A stretch of 64,000 nucleotides of DNA. It comes from Mariniblastus sp. (GTDB lineage: Bacteria; Planctomycetota; Planctomycetia; Pirellulales; Pirellulaceae). The notes beneath the pieces were generated by a model. The model did no database searches. It worked only from the letters and a program-made list of their open reading frames with translations, and was not told the origin of the DNA. The translations under genes and the position numbers were made by a program. Location of the stretch: positions 19,574-83,573 of the forward strand of contig JAPKBL010000005.1 of the NCBI GenBank assembly GCA_028823415.1. Direction: 5' to 3'. Positions 34,714-44,567 of the stretch are shown here, one piece after another; the first letter of the stretch is position 1, and each line of letters begins with the position of its first letter.

Positions 34714-37700
34714 TCATTGCTTGCCTTTCTTACCGCATTCCCAGAGCCGAACCGAATCAAACACGATTTGGCAATCCGAGCCTCCCTTAAGGGAGAATCT
34801 TGGTCCGTTTTTATCATTTTCGTTGACGACGGTGACCGTCTCGTGTTCGTAGGTTTTACTGCAACCGTTAACGCTCACTCTGATCGTCCCTTTCTTGTAC
34901 TCGATGATTAGGTCGATCCACTCGTTGAGCTTCATGTCCGACTCAGGTTCGGTGTAAGTGGGGCCATCTGGCAGTTTGATTCGATGTCCCCCGCCTTCAA
35001 GGTAACTGAGAACGATCATGTGGTGGCCAATTTGAAAACTGGGACGACCCGGGGTGAGATCCTTCTTTTCAAATTTGTACCGCATGTGGCAGACAAACTG
35101 TTCGGGAATGCGATTGAGATGTACGACCGGCTCCAGTCCTAGGTGGTGGTCACGCTTCAGCGCCGCGATGGCTTCTTCTTGGGATGTGAATAAGGAAGTC
35201 ACGATCAGTTTACCATCCTTGATCGATTTGTCCTTTTTAGGAAATCCAAAACGTTGTTGGTTAAACTCCCCATCAAAATCGTCGGAATAAACTAGCGTTC
35301 CAGTTTTAAACAGTTCTGACTCGAACTTCGACTGTTTGTCGCCAGGAGAATTTTTTGTCGCGGAAGTTTTTGTCTGAAACGCTTTGCTTTGAACGAGGGC
35401 ATGAATAAATTCGCTGAGTGAGAACCGTTTGGTTTTGGCTGATCCGACAATTCCGTCCGCGAGATGTTCATCGGAGAACCCAAAGGGACGACCTAGTCCG
35501 TATTCGATCAGGTGCTCGGTGAGTCCCCGGGCGAAGTCTCCCTCGCGCTCGGTGATCAGATCGCGGAGTTCGTGATAGTCGCTGAAGTTTGGGCCTTTGT
35601 GGAATGCTCCTGAGGCGTCGATGGTCCAAGTCTTCCCCTGCTTCCCTTTGCCTCCGGCATGGTCCGTGGTGCGCCACTTACCAGCGGCGTTGAAGTTCTC
35701 CAGTCCGAAACCGATCGGATCGATCTTGCGGTGGCAACTTGCGCACTGGGCTTCTTCTTGGTGGGCGAGCAGGCGTTCGCGCGTGGTGAGTACCTGGTCA
35801 TTCAGCCGAGAGATCTGGGGAACATTTGGCGGCGCTGGTGGCGGCGGATCGTTCAAGAGATGGCGCAGGACCCAGGCTCCACGTTCGATCGGGCTGCTAT
35901 CGATGCCGTCACTGCCCATGGCGTGGATAGCGGCCATACCGAGTAATCCGCCCCGAGGCGAATCGGCGGGCAGTTTGATTTTTTGGAACCTGTCGCCAGA
36001 AACACCTTCGATACCGTAGTAGGTGGCGAGCAGGCCGTTAACGAACACGTAGTCGCTCTTCAAGAGTTTCCCGATGCGACCGTCTTTTGAATCGCGTAGC
36101 AGGTGGGCGAACGACTGATAAACCTCTTCGCGCGTGGCTGCTCTGGTGCTTTCATCAAAATCTCGATGAAGGTTGACGTCAAACTGAAAGAAATCGAGTC
36201 GTTCCATGTCGAGCCACTGATGGACGAATCCGGAGACGAATTCATCCGAACGCGGATCGGCAATCATTCGATCAACCTGCTGCCGAAGCGTTTCTTGGAG
36301 GTGTAGTGTGTTCTGCTCTGCGAGCTTGAGCAGTTCTGCGTCTGGTGGCCCGCTCCAGAGGAAGTAGGCCAAGCGCACGGCCAATTCTCGATCAGAGAGT
36401 TGGCGCGACCCAACCGCGTTGCTGGGTTCATTGAGGTAGAGGAAGCTAGGTGATGCGAGAATGATGCTGAGTGGCATACGAATTGCAGTCTCGAATGAGT
36501 CACCGGACTCTCGACGCGCGGCGAAGATGTCAGTGAGGCGATCGATAAACTCGACCTCTGCTTCGACACCGCGGAAGGCTTTGAAAGCGAACTGTTGCAG
36601 GATCTCGCGTGCCCGGGAGGAATCGTCGGGATCGATGGCATCGTCGGGATCGATGATCCACCAGTCGTTCCTGCGAGTATCATTATTGGACGCATTCAGC
36701 GGTCCTTCGAGTTCCACCCAGTCGATCCAGATTGCCGGTGGATGTCCGTAGCCGTTTTCGTTCTTCAGATTGTTGTGCGCATCCCAAAGCGCTTTGAGAT
36801 TTCCGTTGTTGGGCTGTTTCTCCTGAACTGCGAATTCGCGAATCGTATTGGCGGTGACCTCGAGTGGAATCTCGATCGTTTCGGGATTGTCGATGGTGCC
36901 GGTGACTTGATGAGTACTGATGGCTCGGCCTTCGAGTCCCCAGTTTCTGCTTTCAATCTGGCGTTGAGGAGGTCCCACCTGAATGAAACGTCGCTCGGCA
37001 GGAGTGCCTTCAACAGCCCCGACACGCACACGCATGATATAGCTGCCGGGCGTTAGTTCCTTTTTCTTGGCAGGAACGATGATTCGACCGGTGCCATGAG
37101 CAAGCTTTAGGTAGGTGCCGCGGTCGCGATGTGGCAGGCCGACGTAGTGCTTGTGAAGAGCTAGACTTCGGCTTCGTGAAGGATCAGATGCGGCAGCTTT
37201 TTTCGCGTCGCTAAACCCGAACTCCCTTGGATTGGGAGTATCTTTTAACCGGTCGGCAAAAGTATAAAATCGGTTAGGGTGATCGATCAGGCGATCCGTC
37301 TTTCGAATCTTGGCAATGATCGCTTGATTCTCAGCGGTCTTGGCTGCCTCATCGACTCCTTTCTTCCACAGCCCGAATCGTTTCTGACGCTCTTCGGTCT
37401 GCGCGATTTCTTTCTCGTTCGCCGGATTGATTGTCTTCTCAGGCTCAACGCGAACAATTCTGGATTCAGTGTCCGCAGTCTCACTGATTGGCCCGGTCAG
37501 CTCAATCCAGTCGACCCAAATTGCGGGAGGAGTGCCGTAGCCGTTCCTCTGCTTGTATATGGAGAATTCATTTCTGAGAATTCTTTTACTATCTTCGGGT
37601 TGGCGTTCCCGAATCCCCAGTTCGCGTGGCGTGTTTGAACCGATCACAAGTGTCGTTTCGATGATTTCCGGATTATCTTCGGTGCCCGTAACCTGGTAGC

Positions 37701-38877
37701 TGGCAAGTGGCTTGCCTGAGAAACCCGCCGGCTGCCCGTTGATGTGATAGGGGTGTCCGACCTCGATAAAATGACGAGAGGAATCAGAACTCTCCACCGC
37801 TCCGGCTCGGATTCTCAATTTGTACGTTCCGGGGGGAACGTCTTTGGGATCAGGGACAACGTCGATTCGCTGGATGCCCCACGTGAGTTTCAGATAGGTG
37901 CCCTGATCGCTATTGGGAAGCTCGAGGTAGTGCTTCATGTAGGCGTGGGTGCGTCCATAGCCACCTTGGAAAGAGAAGGAGGCGTCATTGCCGTCAAGGA
38001 AACCGAACTTCGTTGCATCGGGAGCTCCCTTGAGAAGTTCAGTGTTCTGATAGAGTCGCAGGTTGTTCCTGAGGTCATCGATTTTGAATTTCTCACGGAT
38101 CTGCGCGAGCGCTTCCTCGTTTTCGGAAAGAAAGGCAACCTTGTCGATTTCGGCTTTCCAGAGCAGGTAGCGTTTCTGCGTCTTCTCCTGCTTTGCCATA
38201 ATCTTGCGACTCTTCACATTGACAGTATCTTCGGGCTCCAACCGGAAGGTCTTCGTTACCTGGCCTGCTGCCGCCCGACGCTCAAAGGCTTCGTCGATCG
38301 CGCTGCGTCCCAGCTTGAGATACTGTACGATCTGATCGCTGGAGACGAACTGAGAAGCCCCCACGGTATCAAAGGAACCTGAACCGCCGTCGGCAGGCAG
38401 AGAGGAAGCGTCGGCCTTGATGCCGAGAAGATGTTCGATCGTGTTCAGATATTCTCGACGGTTGAGCCGTCGCATCGTGATGTTGCCACCCGAATCCGAC
38501 AAAGCCTTACGGGCTGCCACCATCGTTTGAGCGAGGTTATCGAGAAAGTCTGCCTTCTCAACATTGTCAGGTTGCTCGTAGTCTTCCGGCGGCATTTCTC
38601 CGGAGTTCAAAACGTTTAGCACCTTCTGCCATTTTTCTGCCTGTTCGACAGTCGTGATTTCCAGCGCGAGTGTTTCCAGATCTACCCCTCCCTCCCGTGT
38701 TTTCGAATCGTGACACTCGAAGCAATACGACGCTAGAAATGGTTGGCTTTTCTCTGGAAGGTTTATCTGTTGCGGGGTTGCATGTACGAAACTGCAAAGC
38801 CCCAGCACTAACATAAAAATAGCTAGATTGGTCAAACTGCTTTTGCATACAATCTTGCAATTGTGGAAATTTGTCAC
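34714..38877 (-). CDS. DUF1592-family planctomycete cytochrome with duplicated jelly-roll modules
   Basis: A 1387-residue secreted protein. The order is: signal peptide (about 12-34); PSD1-type cytochrome c with CFECH at 52-56; DUF1587 (NRREYLNTIEHLLG near 140); two tandem copies of a beta-sandwich module (about 212-462 and 475-725, each starting R[LV]EPE and ending near PPAIW[VI]DW[IV]EL); DUF1595/DUF1592 (about 745-985); DUF1588 with a second heme-type site CASCH near 1045; DUF1585; and a C-terminal jelly-roll of the DUF1080/LamG kind from about 1190. I start at the GTG at 38877: AAGGAG sits eight bases upstream and the GTG overlaps the stop of the DUF1552 gene as GTGA. The same frame runs 30 codons further upstream inside that gene. 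The family is thought to work with DUF1552 proteins at the cell surface, with no proven reaction. Confidence 0.85.
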   Translation of the reverse strand: MTNFHNCKIVCKSSLTNLAIFMLVLGLCSFVHATPQQINLPEKSQPFLASYCFECHDSKTREGGVDLETLALEITTVEQAEKWQKVLNVLNSGEMPPEDYEQPDNVEKADFLDNLAQTMVAARKALSDSGGNITMRRLNRREYLNTIEHLLGIKADASSLPADGGSGSFDTVGASQFVSSDQIVQYLKLGRSAIDEAFERRAAAGQVTKTFRLEPEDTVNVKSRKIMAKQEKTQKRYLLWKAEIDKVAFLSENEEALAQIREKFKIDDLRNNLRLYQNTELLKGAPDATKFGFLDGNDASFSFQGGYGRTHAYMKHYLELPNSDQGTYLKLTWGIQRIDVVPDPKDVPPGTYKLRIRAGAVESSDSSRHFIEVGHPYHINGQPAGFSGKPLASYQVTGTEDNPEIIETTLVIGSNTPRELGIRERQPEDSKRILRNEFSIYKQRNGYGTPPAIWVDWIELTGPISETADTESRIVRVEPEKTINPANEKEIAQTEERQKRFGLWKKGVDEAAKTAENQAIIAKIRKTDRLIDHPNRFYTFADRLKDTPNPREFGFSDAKKAAASDPSRSRSLALHKHYVGLPHRDRGTYLKLAHGTGRIIVPAKKKELTPGSYIMRVRVGAVEGTPAERRFIQVGPPQRQIESRNWGLEGRAISTHQVTGTIDNPETIEIPLEVTANTIREFAVQEKQPNNGNLKALWDAHNNLKNENGYGHPPAIWIDWVELEGPLNASNNDTRRNDWWIIDPDDAIDPDDSSRAREILQQFAFKAFRGVEAEVEFIDRLTDIFAARRESGDSFETAIRMPLSIILASPSFLYLNEPSNAVGSRQLSDRELAVRLAYFLWSGPPDAELLKLAEQNTLHLQETLRQQVDRMIADPRSDEFVSGFVHQWLDMERLDFFQFDVNLHRDFDESTRAATREEVYQSFAHLLRDSKDGRIGKLLKSDYVFVNGLLATYYGIEGVSGDRFQKIKLPADSPRGGLLGMAAIHAMGSDGIDSSPIERGAWVLRHLLNDPPPPAPPNVPQISRLNDQVLTTRERLLAHQEEAQCASCHRKIDPIGFGLENFNAAGKWRTTDHAGGKGKQGKTWTIDASGAFHKGPNFSDYHELRDLITEREGDFARGLTEHLIEYGLGRPFGFSDEHLADGIVGSAKTKRFSLSEFIHALVQSKAFQTKTSATKNSPGDKQSKFESELFKTGTLVYSDDFDGEFNQQRFGFPKKDKSIKDGKLIVTSLFTSQEEAIAALKRDHHLGLEPVVHLNRIPEQFVCHMRYKFEKKDLTPGRPSFQIGHHMIVLSYLEGGGHRIKLPDGPTYTEPESDMKLNEWIDLIIEYKKGTIRVSVNGCSKTYEHETVTVVNENDKNGPRFSLKGGSDCQIVFDSVRLWECGKKGKQ

Positions 38878-40163
38878 GCCTGTAACTCCTTCACGATGCC
38901 GGTGCTGTCGCCGTGTCGCGGAGCGTCGATCCCTATTCCTTGTAGCATCGTTAACCACACGTTGCACAGTGGCGTGTCTTTTGGCACGACAAGATGCTGG
39001 CCCAGTTTCAACTTAGCACCACCACCGGTAAGGATGGTCGGGCAATTGGTGAGGTAATGAATGGAGCTGATGTTCGATCCGAAAGCCACAGCGGTATGGT
39101 CGAAGAGACTCGATCCGTCGGCTTCTTTGGTTGCCTTGAGTTTGTCGATCAGGCGGGCTAAAAGTTCGCTGTGAGTTTTGTCGCGTAACTTGGATGCATC
39201 CATGCGAGCCCCGGGGGAATAGTGGCTCACATTGTGCGCGCTTGGTTTGAGATCGAGACTTTGCAGTAGATTCTGACCGGGCATACGATAGGTTAGTGAA
39301 CGCGTGCTGTCTGTCTGCAACGCCGCAACGATGAGATCCTGCATGATCTCGATCTCAGCCTTTCCCTTAAGACCAGGCGCTGGAGCTTCGAGGGGAGCCT
39401 TGACCTTGGGAACGTCGAGCCAGTCTTCGTCCTTTTTCAGACGATTTTCGATGTCTCGAATTCCCTGAAAGTATTCGTCGAGCTTTCCCGTGTCGGTTTT
39501 AGAGAGGCCTCGCTGAACGCCTTTGGCCTGGCTGAGAACCGCGTCCAGGACGCTGCGATTTTCGGCGATCGCAGCCTGGCGTTGTTCCAGTGGGAGGTCG
39601 TCGGCGGAGAAGAGTTTGTGAAATACTTGCACCGGATCGTCCTGGCCGGCGACTGGCTTGCCGCGCTGATCCCAAGCCAGGGAAAGCCCGGGGCCGTGAC
39701 CCTGAAGATCGGAACCATTGAGTTGAATCGAAGAGAATCGAGTATCTTTGCCTAACTGCTCAGCGATGATCTGGTCGACGGAGATGCTGTTGGCCATGTT
39801 CTGGCCGGGCACCGAATAGCGATTTGCTCCGGTAAGCCAAAAGGTGCTACCCCAATGCGCTTCGTTGGCGAATTGATTTGAGCATCCCTGCACGACGGTG
39901 ATATCGGCCTGGTGTCGGGCAAGTGGAGCGAGTCCTTCAGATAGTTGGTAGTTCGCTCCCGTTTGATTGATATCGGGATACCACGTCTCTTTGGTCACGC
40001 CAAATCCAATACCGAGAAAAACGCTGCGTTTAGGCGGGGTGGCAGGTGTCGCACTCGCAGCCGAAGCAAATCGGCGAAAGCCGACAGATTCCAGCGCAGG
40101 CAGCGCGATTAGCGCACCGGTACCGCGTAAAAAGTGACGGCGATCTAAGTTGGTTTTCATCAT
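38874..40163 (-). CDS. DUF1552 family protein with Tat signal
   Basis: A 429-residue DUF1552 protein. The Tat signal is LDRRHFLRGTGA (Arg8, Arg9) followed by a hydrophobic stretch to about 24. The body shows the family features KRSVFLGIGFGVTKETWYP, a run of long helices in the middle, and the end LCNVWLTMLQGIGI, close to LCNVWLTMLQ-like endings seen in DUF1552 and DUF1501 proteins. The fold may be related to alkaline-phosphatase-like DUF1501, but no reaction is known. It is third in a four-gene operon: 20 bases after the anti-sigma-like gene and overlapping the DUF1592-cytochrome gene by four bases. This coupling argues that the two proteins act as a pair. Confidence 0.85.
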   Translation of the reverse strand: MMKTNLDRRHFLRGTGALIALPALESVGFRRFASAASATPATPPKRSVFLGIGFGVTKETWYPDINQTGANYQLSEGLAPLARHQADITVVQGCSNQFANEAHWGSTFWLTGANRYSVPGQNMANSISVDQIIAEQLGKDTRFSSIQLNGSDLQGHGPGLSLAWDQRGKPVAGQDDPVQVFHKLFSADDLPLEQRQAAIAENRSVLDAVLSQAKGVQRGLSKTDTGKLDEYFQGIRDIENRLKKDEDWLDVPKVKAPLEAPAPGLKGKAEIEIMQDLIVAALQTDSTRSLTYRMPGQNLLQSLDLKPSAHNVSHYSPGARMDASKLRDKTHSELLARLIDKLKATKEADGSSLFDHTAVAFGSNISSIHYLTNCPTILTGGGAKLKLGQHLVVPKDTPLCNVWLTMLQGIGIDAPRHGDSTGIVKELQA

Positions 40164-40183
40164 TTTGAACTTTGGAAAATGAG

Positions 40184-41167
40184 TTATTTTAGAAAGTGAA
40201 CTGGCAGAGTCGGTCGCTGGATCGCTGTGAGCTGAATGTCGTCAACAAAGAAGCCGCCTAAATCAACCGGAGCCGCTCGAGATTTGGTGCTCGCCGCAAC
40301 GACGACGAGTGCAACCGTTGCGTCCGATTCCAGAAGGCAGGACGCGGTAATTGTTGCCGGTTTTGCTCCCGGCGTAAACTTGATCTCTTTTTTGCCAAAT
40401 CCGACCCCGTGCTCGCTGATTACCCGCGGCCACTCTTTAGCAATTGCTTCTGGCTTCAGATTGAACAGGTAGATGCGACAACTACCCGCAAGTTTTGGCA
40501 ATTCGGCATCGGTCGGGGTAGACTCTCGGCGAAAGCGGGCTGAGAGGTTAAGAGTAATTTGCGTCTCGGAATTTTCTGTTTCCCATTGCTCTCGAATGGA
40601 CGAGAGATCGACCAACTGAAACACGGAGCAGTTCGAGGCGAAGTCGTTGGACTCGCCATTGACATTTCCCGTTTTCAGAAGACGCAACATTCGGTTTCCA
40701 TCCGCTTCTTCAATCACCTCGGCAGGATTTCCACCCCAAGTGCCAAAGTGAGACGGGAAGCCAATTTCAATCGGACCAGAAAACGTCTCGAAATCGCCGT
40801 TGGCAATTTGAATCGGTCTTGCCTGTGATTGAGGCGACTTCACGGCCCAGACTACTCCGACTCCCAGCAGACCAACCATTGCACCCGCCACCAAAGCCGC
40901 TGCTATCTGCTGCGGCCAAGCAAAGATACGCCGTGTCGGCCTCGTCAGCGGCTGACTTTTGACCACCTGGCCTTCCGCATCGAGAATGGAAACGATTGAC
41001 TCGTCGCGCAGGTGACTGACCAAAGCCTGTTCATCGACCAGCGATTTTGACATGATCGTTCGAGCTTCCGGATGTTGGCGGAGTAGCTCGTTCAGTTCGG
41101 TTCGTGCAGATTCGTCGCCGTCGTCCCGGACTTTTTGAAGCAAGCTGAGAAGTCGTTCTTCCATCAT
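40184..41167 (-). CDS. Anti-sigma-factor-like membrane protein
   Basis: A 327-residue protein that pairs with the ECF sigma factor. The N-terminal 80 residues are helical and cytoplasmic (MMEERLLSLLQKVRDD, LRQHPEARTIMSK) as in anti-sigma domains; a membrane segment follows at about 83-110 (PQQIAAALVAGAMVGLLGVGVVWAV); and the periplasmic part (about 118-327) is a beta-sandwich with galactose-binding-like features (FETFSGPIEIGFPSHFGTW) that might sense a surface ligand. Its ATG overlaps the sigma stop as ATGA, which gives the usual equal expression of a sigma/anti-sigma pair. No zinc-finger motif is visible, so it is not a ZAS-type anti-sigma; the FecR group is the nearest model. Confidence 0.75.
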   Translation of the reverse strand: MMEERLLSLLQKVRDDGDESARTELNELLRQHPEARTIMSKSLVDEQALVSHLRDESIVSILDAEGQVVKSQPLTRPTRRIFAWPQQIAAALVAGAMVGLLGVGVVWAVKSPQSQARPIQIANGDFETFSGPIEIGFPSHFGTWGGNPAEVIEEADGNRMLRLLKTGNVNGESNDFASNCSVFQLVDLSSIREQWETENSETQITLNLSARFRRESTPTDAELPKLAGSCRIYLFNLKPEAIAKEWPRVISEHGVGFGKKEIKFTPGAKPATITASCLLESDATVALVVVAASTKSRAAPVDLGGFFVDDIQLTAIQRPTLPVHFLK

Positions 41168-41685
41168 GAATTGGTCCTCATCTCAAGCTCGATACACGCA
41201 CTTAGTTGTCGGCGAATTCGCAGCAAGTTCATTTTCACCGCACTCAGCTTCCGTCCGGAGGCTTTTGCTATGTCCTTTAAACTTTGGCTAGCGGTGTAGT
41301 AGTCATGCAATAGAGCTTTCGGCAATGGATCGAGTTTCCCTAAGCACTTCGCCAACGCCTCCCGCCGTTGGTCAAACGCACTGGCGGCTTGCTTTGTATC
41401 CCTTGCCATCGCTTGAATTACATCTTCATCGAACACCAAACGATCCCGTTTTTGATCGCGGTAATGTGAAAGCAACGTGAAGCGTGCCACAGTGAACGCC
41501 CACGGTAAAAACTCCGTATCTGGATCCCAATCTGATGACTTCTGCCACAACTTGACGCAAGTTGCCTGCAGCACCTCGCGCGCATCCTCACGATTAGCGA
41601 GATTCGCGTGGCAGTACGCTTCCAGCGCGGGTTGGTGGCGGGTCAACGCCTCAATAAAGCGGGTTTCATCCGAGGGAGGCAGCAT
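41164..41685 (-). CDS. ECF-type RNA polymerase sigma factor
   Basis: A 173-residue sigma-70-family factor of the extracytoplasmic-function type, of the kind expanded in planctomycetes and Verrucomicrobia. Region 2 is seen as EVLQATCVKLWQKSSDWDPD and the FLPWAFTVARFTLLSHYRDQ segment that contacts the -10 element; region 4 is LPKALLHDYYTASQSLKDIAKASGRKLSAVKMNLLRIRRQL, the -35-binding helix-turn-helix. It is the first gene of an operon with a membrane anti-sigma-like protein, DUF1552 and DUF1592-cytochrome genes, so it probably controls its own operon. A palindrome lies 54 bases upstream. ATG at 41685. Confidence 0.88.
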   Translation of the reverse strand: MLPPSDETRFIEALTRHQPALEAYCHANLANREDAREVLQATCVKLWQKSSDWDPDTEFLPWAFTVARFTLLSHYRDQKRDRLVFDEDVIQAMARDTKQAASAFDQRREALAKCLGKLDPLPKALLHDYYTASQSLKDIAKASGRKLSAVKMNLLRIRRQLSACIELEMRTNS

Positions 41686-42038
41686 CTCTAAAACGATTCT
41701 TCGCCATAAAAAAAGGTGGATCTGAGTCTTTCATGGTCTCAACCAAACTTGGTTGAAGCCTTTGAGCAGCGCACTTGGGTAACTTGGTTAGTGTCTGATC
41801 TCATTAGTTTATTCCACGAAAACACATGGCGGTCACATTTTTTTATCCAAGAGAGTTAACTTTACAGTCGTTTCTGACTTTTATGGTGTTTTTTTGAGCG
41901 CAATGTCAATTATCGATTCGCACTCAATCCAACAACTGCTTTGTGCAATCGGCAACAACAGGAGCAAATAGCAAGGGTTTTTACTGGCGGGCTGGGAGCT
42001 TAAGCAGTTCGCTCGGGCTGCGTCGAATGAAACGCAAT
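41686..42038. promoter_or_regulatory. Sigma-operon upstream region with an 8-bp palindrome
   Basis: This 353-base gap carries the promoter of the sigma operon. TCAACCAA, two bases, then TTGGTTGA is a perfect inverted repeat at 41739-41756, 54 to 71 bases upstream of the sigma start, where an operator or autoregulated promoter element could sit. No gene-like frame was seen in the remainder, which also reaches the 3' end of the OYE-family gene at 42039. Confidence 0.55.
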
Positions 42039-43454
42039 CTATTTTAAACTATCCAGCAGTTTTTTTTCCGTACGCTCTTTGTAATATGGATCAAGCGGAT
42101 AGCAGCCGCTGACGATTCCATTTCGCGGCGCGGTCGTACAGTCGCTAAAGGTGCGACACACCTTCTTACGTGTCATCACTTTCCCAGCCAAAACGTCTGC
42201 GGGGAGTTCTGGATAGGACAGTACCATTCGACCCAGTCCTATCGAATCGACCTGACCTTCGCGAACGACTGCCTGAGCCACATGCGGCAACCACTCCTGC
42301 AAGTAACTATAGCCCGAACCGACAAAGACCAGTTCCGGATGCTGTCTCTTTAATTCCGCCGTTGCCTGAATCTGCCGAGCGACTCCAACCAGTGGATCTT
42401 CGGGAAGCTGATAGCCATCACTGGGCGGAAAATAAGCTGGACGCTGAATGTGGGGATTGTAATAAGGACTACCGGCAGTCGTGCAGACCATTCGGATGCC
42501 GAGCGATTTCAGTAACGTCAAGAACTTCGACGGTTCATCGAGATCAACGCCGGTGCCGGTTATGTTGCTGCCGAAAGCGAGCCGAGGATCTCCTTCAGCC
42601 TCGGGGACACCAATCCGATCGTCTCCCGGTCGGTACGGAAGGAAATCGAAGATGCTGACGCGGACACCAATTTCTAAATCGGATGTGCAAGCTCGAATTC
42701 CTTCGACGATGTCGCGTAGAAACCGAGTACGGTTTTCAAAACTACCACCAAATTTTCCAGGACGGTCGATGCCGCTCAACAGTTCATGTCCTAAGTAGCC
42801 ATGACAATGTTTGACATCCACAAATTGAAACCCCGCTTTTTCAGACAGCGTTGCTGCGGTTACAAAGTCTTCGATCAATCGCGACAGATCATCATCGCTC
42901 AACATTAAGGAGTCATCGGTAATTCCGAGGCGGGCGTCGAGGACTGGATTCCGTTGAGCGATTCGCGGCTCGCTGCGATCCTTGGCATTCGGTTTTGAAA
43001 AGCGCCCCGAGTGGGTCAATTGCAATCCGACTAACAAATCGCTCGAAGTCCCGAAATCGGCCTCATGAGTGGCGACCAGATCAGTGCGCAGGGATTCGAT
43101 CTCGGCCAGATTGAGATCATTGATCAGGAGCTGGTTGGGATTGGCCCTCCCATCGTGCCGAACAGCAACGGCCTCGCCACCCCAAATTAATTTAGCCCCA
43201 CTGCGACCAAAGTTTTTCCATCGACGCCGTGTGAGCTCAGACGGTTTTCCATCGGGTGTCCCATCCCAGCCCTCCATCGGCAAGATACTGAATCGATTTC
43301 CAATCTTAAAGTCATGGACTTCGATGGGCTGGGCGAGCAACGAATCGGCGCCGCTCTCCAACGTTTCTTCGCAAGGAAGATCTAATTTCAATTCACTCAA
43401 ATGGCGAGTGAACTCGGCGTGTGTCTTGAACCCGGCGACGCGTGGATAAGCCAT
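42039..43454 (-). CDS. NADH:flavin oxidoreductase / Old Yellow Enzyme family protein
   Basis: A 471-residue TIM-barrel flavoenzyme of the OYE family, which reduces activated C=C bonds with FMN and NAD(P)H. Evidence: an N-terminal [11 protein letters not shown], a [22 protein letters not shown] strand, [27 protein letters not shown] (the HxxH-containing loop of the 2,4-dienoyl-CoA reductase type), and a C-terminal [10 protein letters not shown] and [15 protein letters not shown] typical of the barrel. An extra Cys pair near the end ([13 protein letters not shown]) may bind an iron-sulfur cluster or zinc, as in dienoyl-CoA-reductase-type members. The ATG at 43454 overlaps the previous stop (TAATG) and has GGAG upstream. 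It is the second gene of an operon with the DapA-family gene. Confidence 0.82.
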   Translation of the reverse strand: MAYPRVAGFKTHAEFTRHLSELKLDLPCEETLESGADSLLAQPIEVHDFKIGNRFSILPMEGWDGTPDGKPSELTRRRWKNFGRSGAKLIWGGEAVAVRHDGRANPNQLLINDLNLAEIESLRTDLVATHEADFGTSSDLLVGLQLTHSGRFSKPNAKDRSEPRIAQRNPVLDARLGITDDSLMLSDDDLSRLIEDFVTAATLSEKAGFQFVDVKHCHGYLGHELLSGIDRPGKFGGSFENRTRFLRDIVEGIRACTSDLEIGVRVSIFDFLPYRPGDDRIGVPEAEGDPRLAFGSNITGTGVDLDEPSKFLTLLKSLGIRMVCTTAGSPYYNPHIQRPAYFPPSDGYQLPEDPLVGVARQIQATAELKRQHPELVFVGSGYSYLQEWLPHVAQAVVREGQVDSIGLGRMVLSYPELPADVLAGKVMTRKKVCRTFSDCTTAPRNGIVSGCYPLDPYYKERTEKKLLDSLK

Positions 43455-44434
43455 TAGTTGCACTCCGCCAGAAGTTTTTGAAGATCACCGGCAATCGTTT
43501 GTAGAACTTCGACATCCGAATCGGGACGCTGTAACGCATCAGGATGCGTAGCGCTGCTGTCGATTAAGCCTCGGACTTTTAAAAACGTGGCGGCTGAGTG
43601 CTTGTACGCGGATGCCGGATTACGAAATGCAAAAGCCCCTAAATATTGAAGTAGATCATTCATCTCGTAGAAGCGAGGGTCGCCGGCAGCCCACATCGTA
43701 TCGCGTTTCGCAAACGCTTCCGGGGCGAATGTGCTCAACCCCAGCAAATAGTCACTCCCATACATGACCATGTCGATCGCCAAATCGTTTCCCGTGTAGA
43801 CCTTGAACTCGGGTCGGACGCGATTGCGCAACTCAAGCCGGCGCCATTCAGGAAGGCGATGTAGTGAAGAGTGTTTGGCCCCGACCGCATTCGGGATACA
43901 CATCAGTTGTTCGTAGGCTTCGAGCGAGTAGATCTTGCCGAAGGGAGCAAATGCCTTTCCCAGCTCGAAGAACAGGAATTGGTCACACGACCCTGCCAGA
44001 GTCTGGTAGGCAGATACGAGTTCGGCATCGGGTAACTCGATCAGACCGTAGGATTGAAAGAAGATGGGCATCCCCTGATTCTCCTGTACCTGTTCGATCC
44101 CATTTCGGTAGCGGTCGGCATCGAACGGCTCTCCTGGTGAGTCGCTGACAAAAACGCCGCCAACGAATTTCTCACCAGAAGTGAGGACGCGCGTACGTCG
44201 CAGGACTTCCAGTCGGGTCGATTCGTCAATCAAGTTGCCGTATCCGGTATCCATATTGACGGCAGGTATTAGACCGGCACTAAGGGTGCGCTGAAGAAGG
44301 CATTCGAATCCCCTCCAATCGACCGTGTGATCATTGTTGTAGGGCAGAAGAACTGCAGAGATGCCGGTGATTTTGCGTCGCGGCATCAGCAGTGTTTGAG
44401 GGTCGGGTTGTTCGGTTACTTTTGATTGCATCAT
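43454..44434 (-). CDS. Dihydrodipicolinate synthase/N-acetylneuraminate lyase family protein
   Basis: A 326-residue class I aldolase-type enzyme of the DapA / NanA family, which forms a Schiff base with pyruvate or a 2-oxo acid. [15 protein letters not shown] carries the likely Lys; the opening [36 protein letters not shown] and [13 protein letters not shown] match the N-terminal barrel. A Tyr in FFQSYGL takes the usual proton-transfer role. The family ranges from lysine synthesis to sugar-acid and hydroxyproline breakdown; this member lies in a two-gene operon with an OYE-type enzyme and faces an AraC regulator, which suggests a catabolic pathway. The second ATG is also possible as start; the difference is one residue. 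Confidence 0.8.
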   Translation of the reverse strand: MMQSKVTEQPDPQTLLMPRRKITGISAVLLPYNNDHTVDWRGFECLLQRTLSAGLIPAVNMDTGYGNLIDESTRLEVLRRTRVLTSGEKFVGGVFVSDSPGEPFDADRYRNGIEQVQENQGMPIFFQSYGLIELPDAELVSAYQTLAGSCDQFLFFELGKAFAPFGKIYSLEAYEQLMCIPNAVGAKHSSLHRLPEWRRLELRNRVRPEFKVYTGNDLAIDMVMYGSDYLLGLSTFAPEAFAKRDTMWAAGDPRFYEMNDLLQYLGAFAFRNPASAYKHSAATFLKVRGLIDSSATHPDALQRPDSDVEVLQTIAGDLQKLLAECN

Positions 44435-44567
44435 ATTGGTTACGTCAGTTTTCTTTGCTTAGTGAGAGCACGATTTATTGAATCTTACTTGCAAGTCAGG
44501 ATGTTGTCTTGGATAATTGGGCTTTTCGTTGATTTGCAATTCGGGCAATTAAGCTTGTGGGAACCTC

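Noticed and set aside
37744..38382. 212-codon antisense frame inside the DUF1592 cytochrome
   Set aside because: Explained by codon bias of the real gene; no recognisable protein features.
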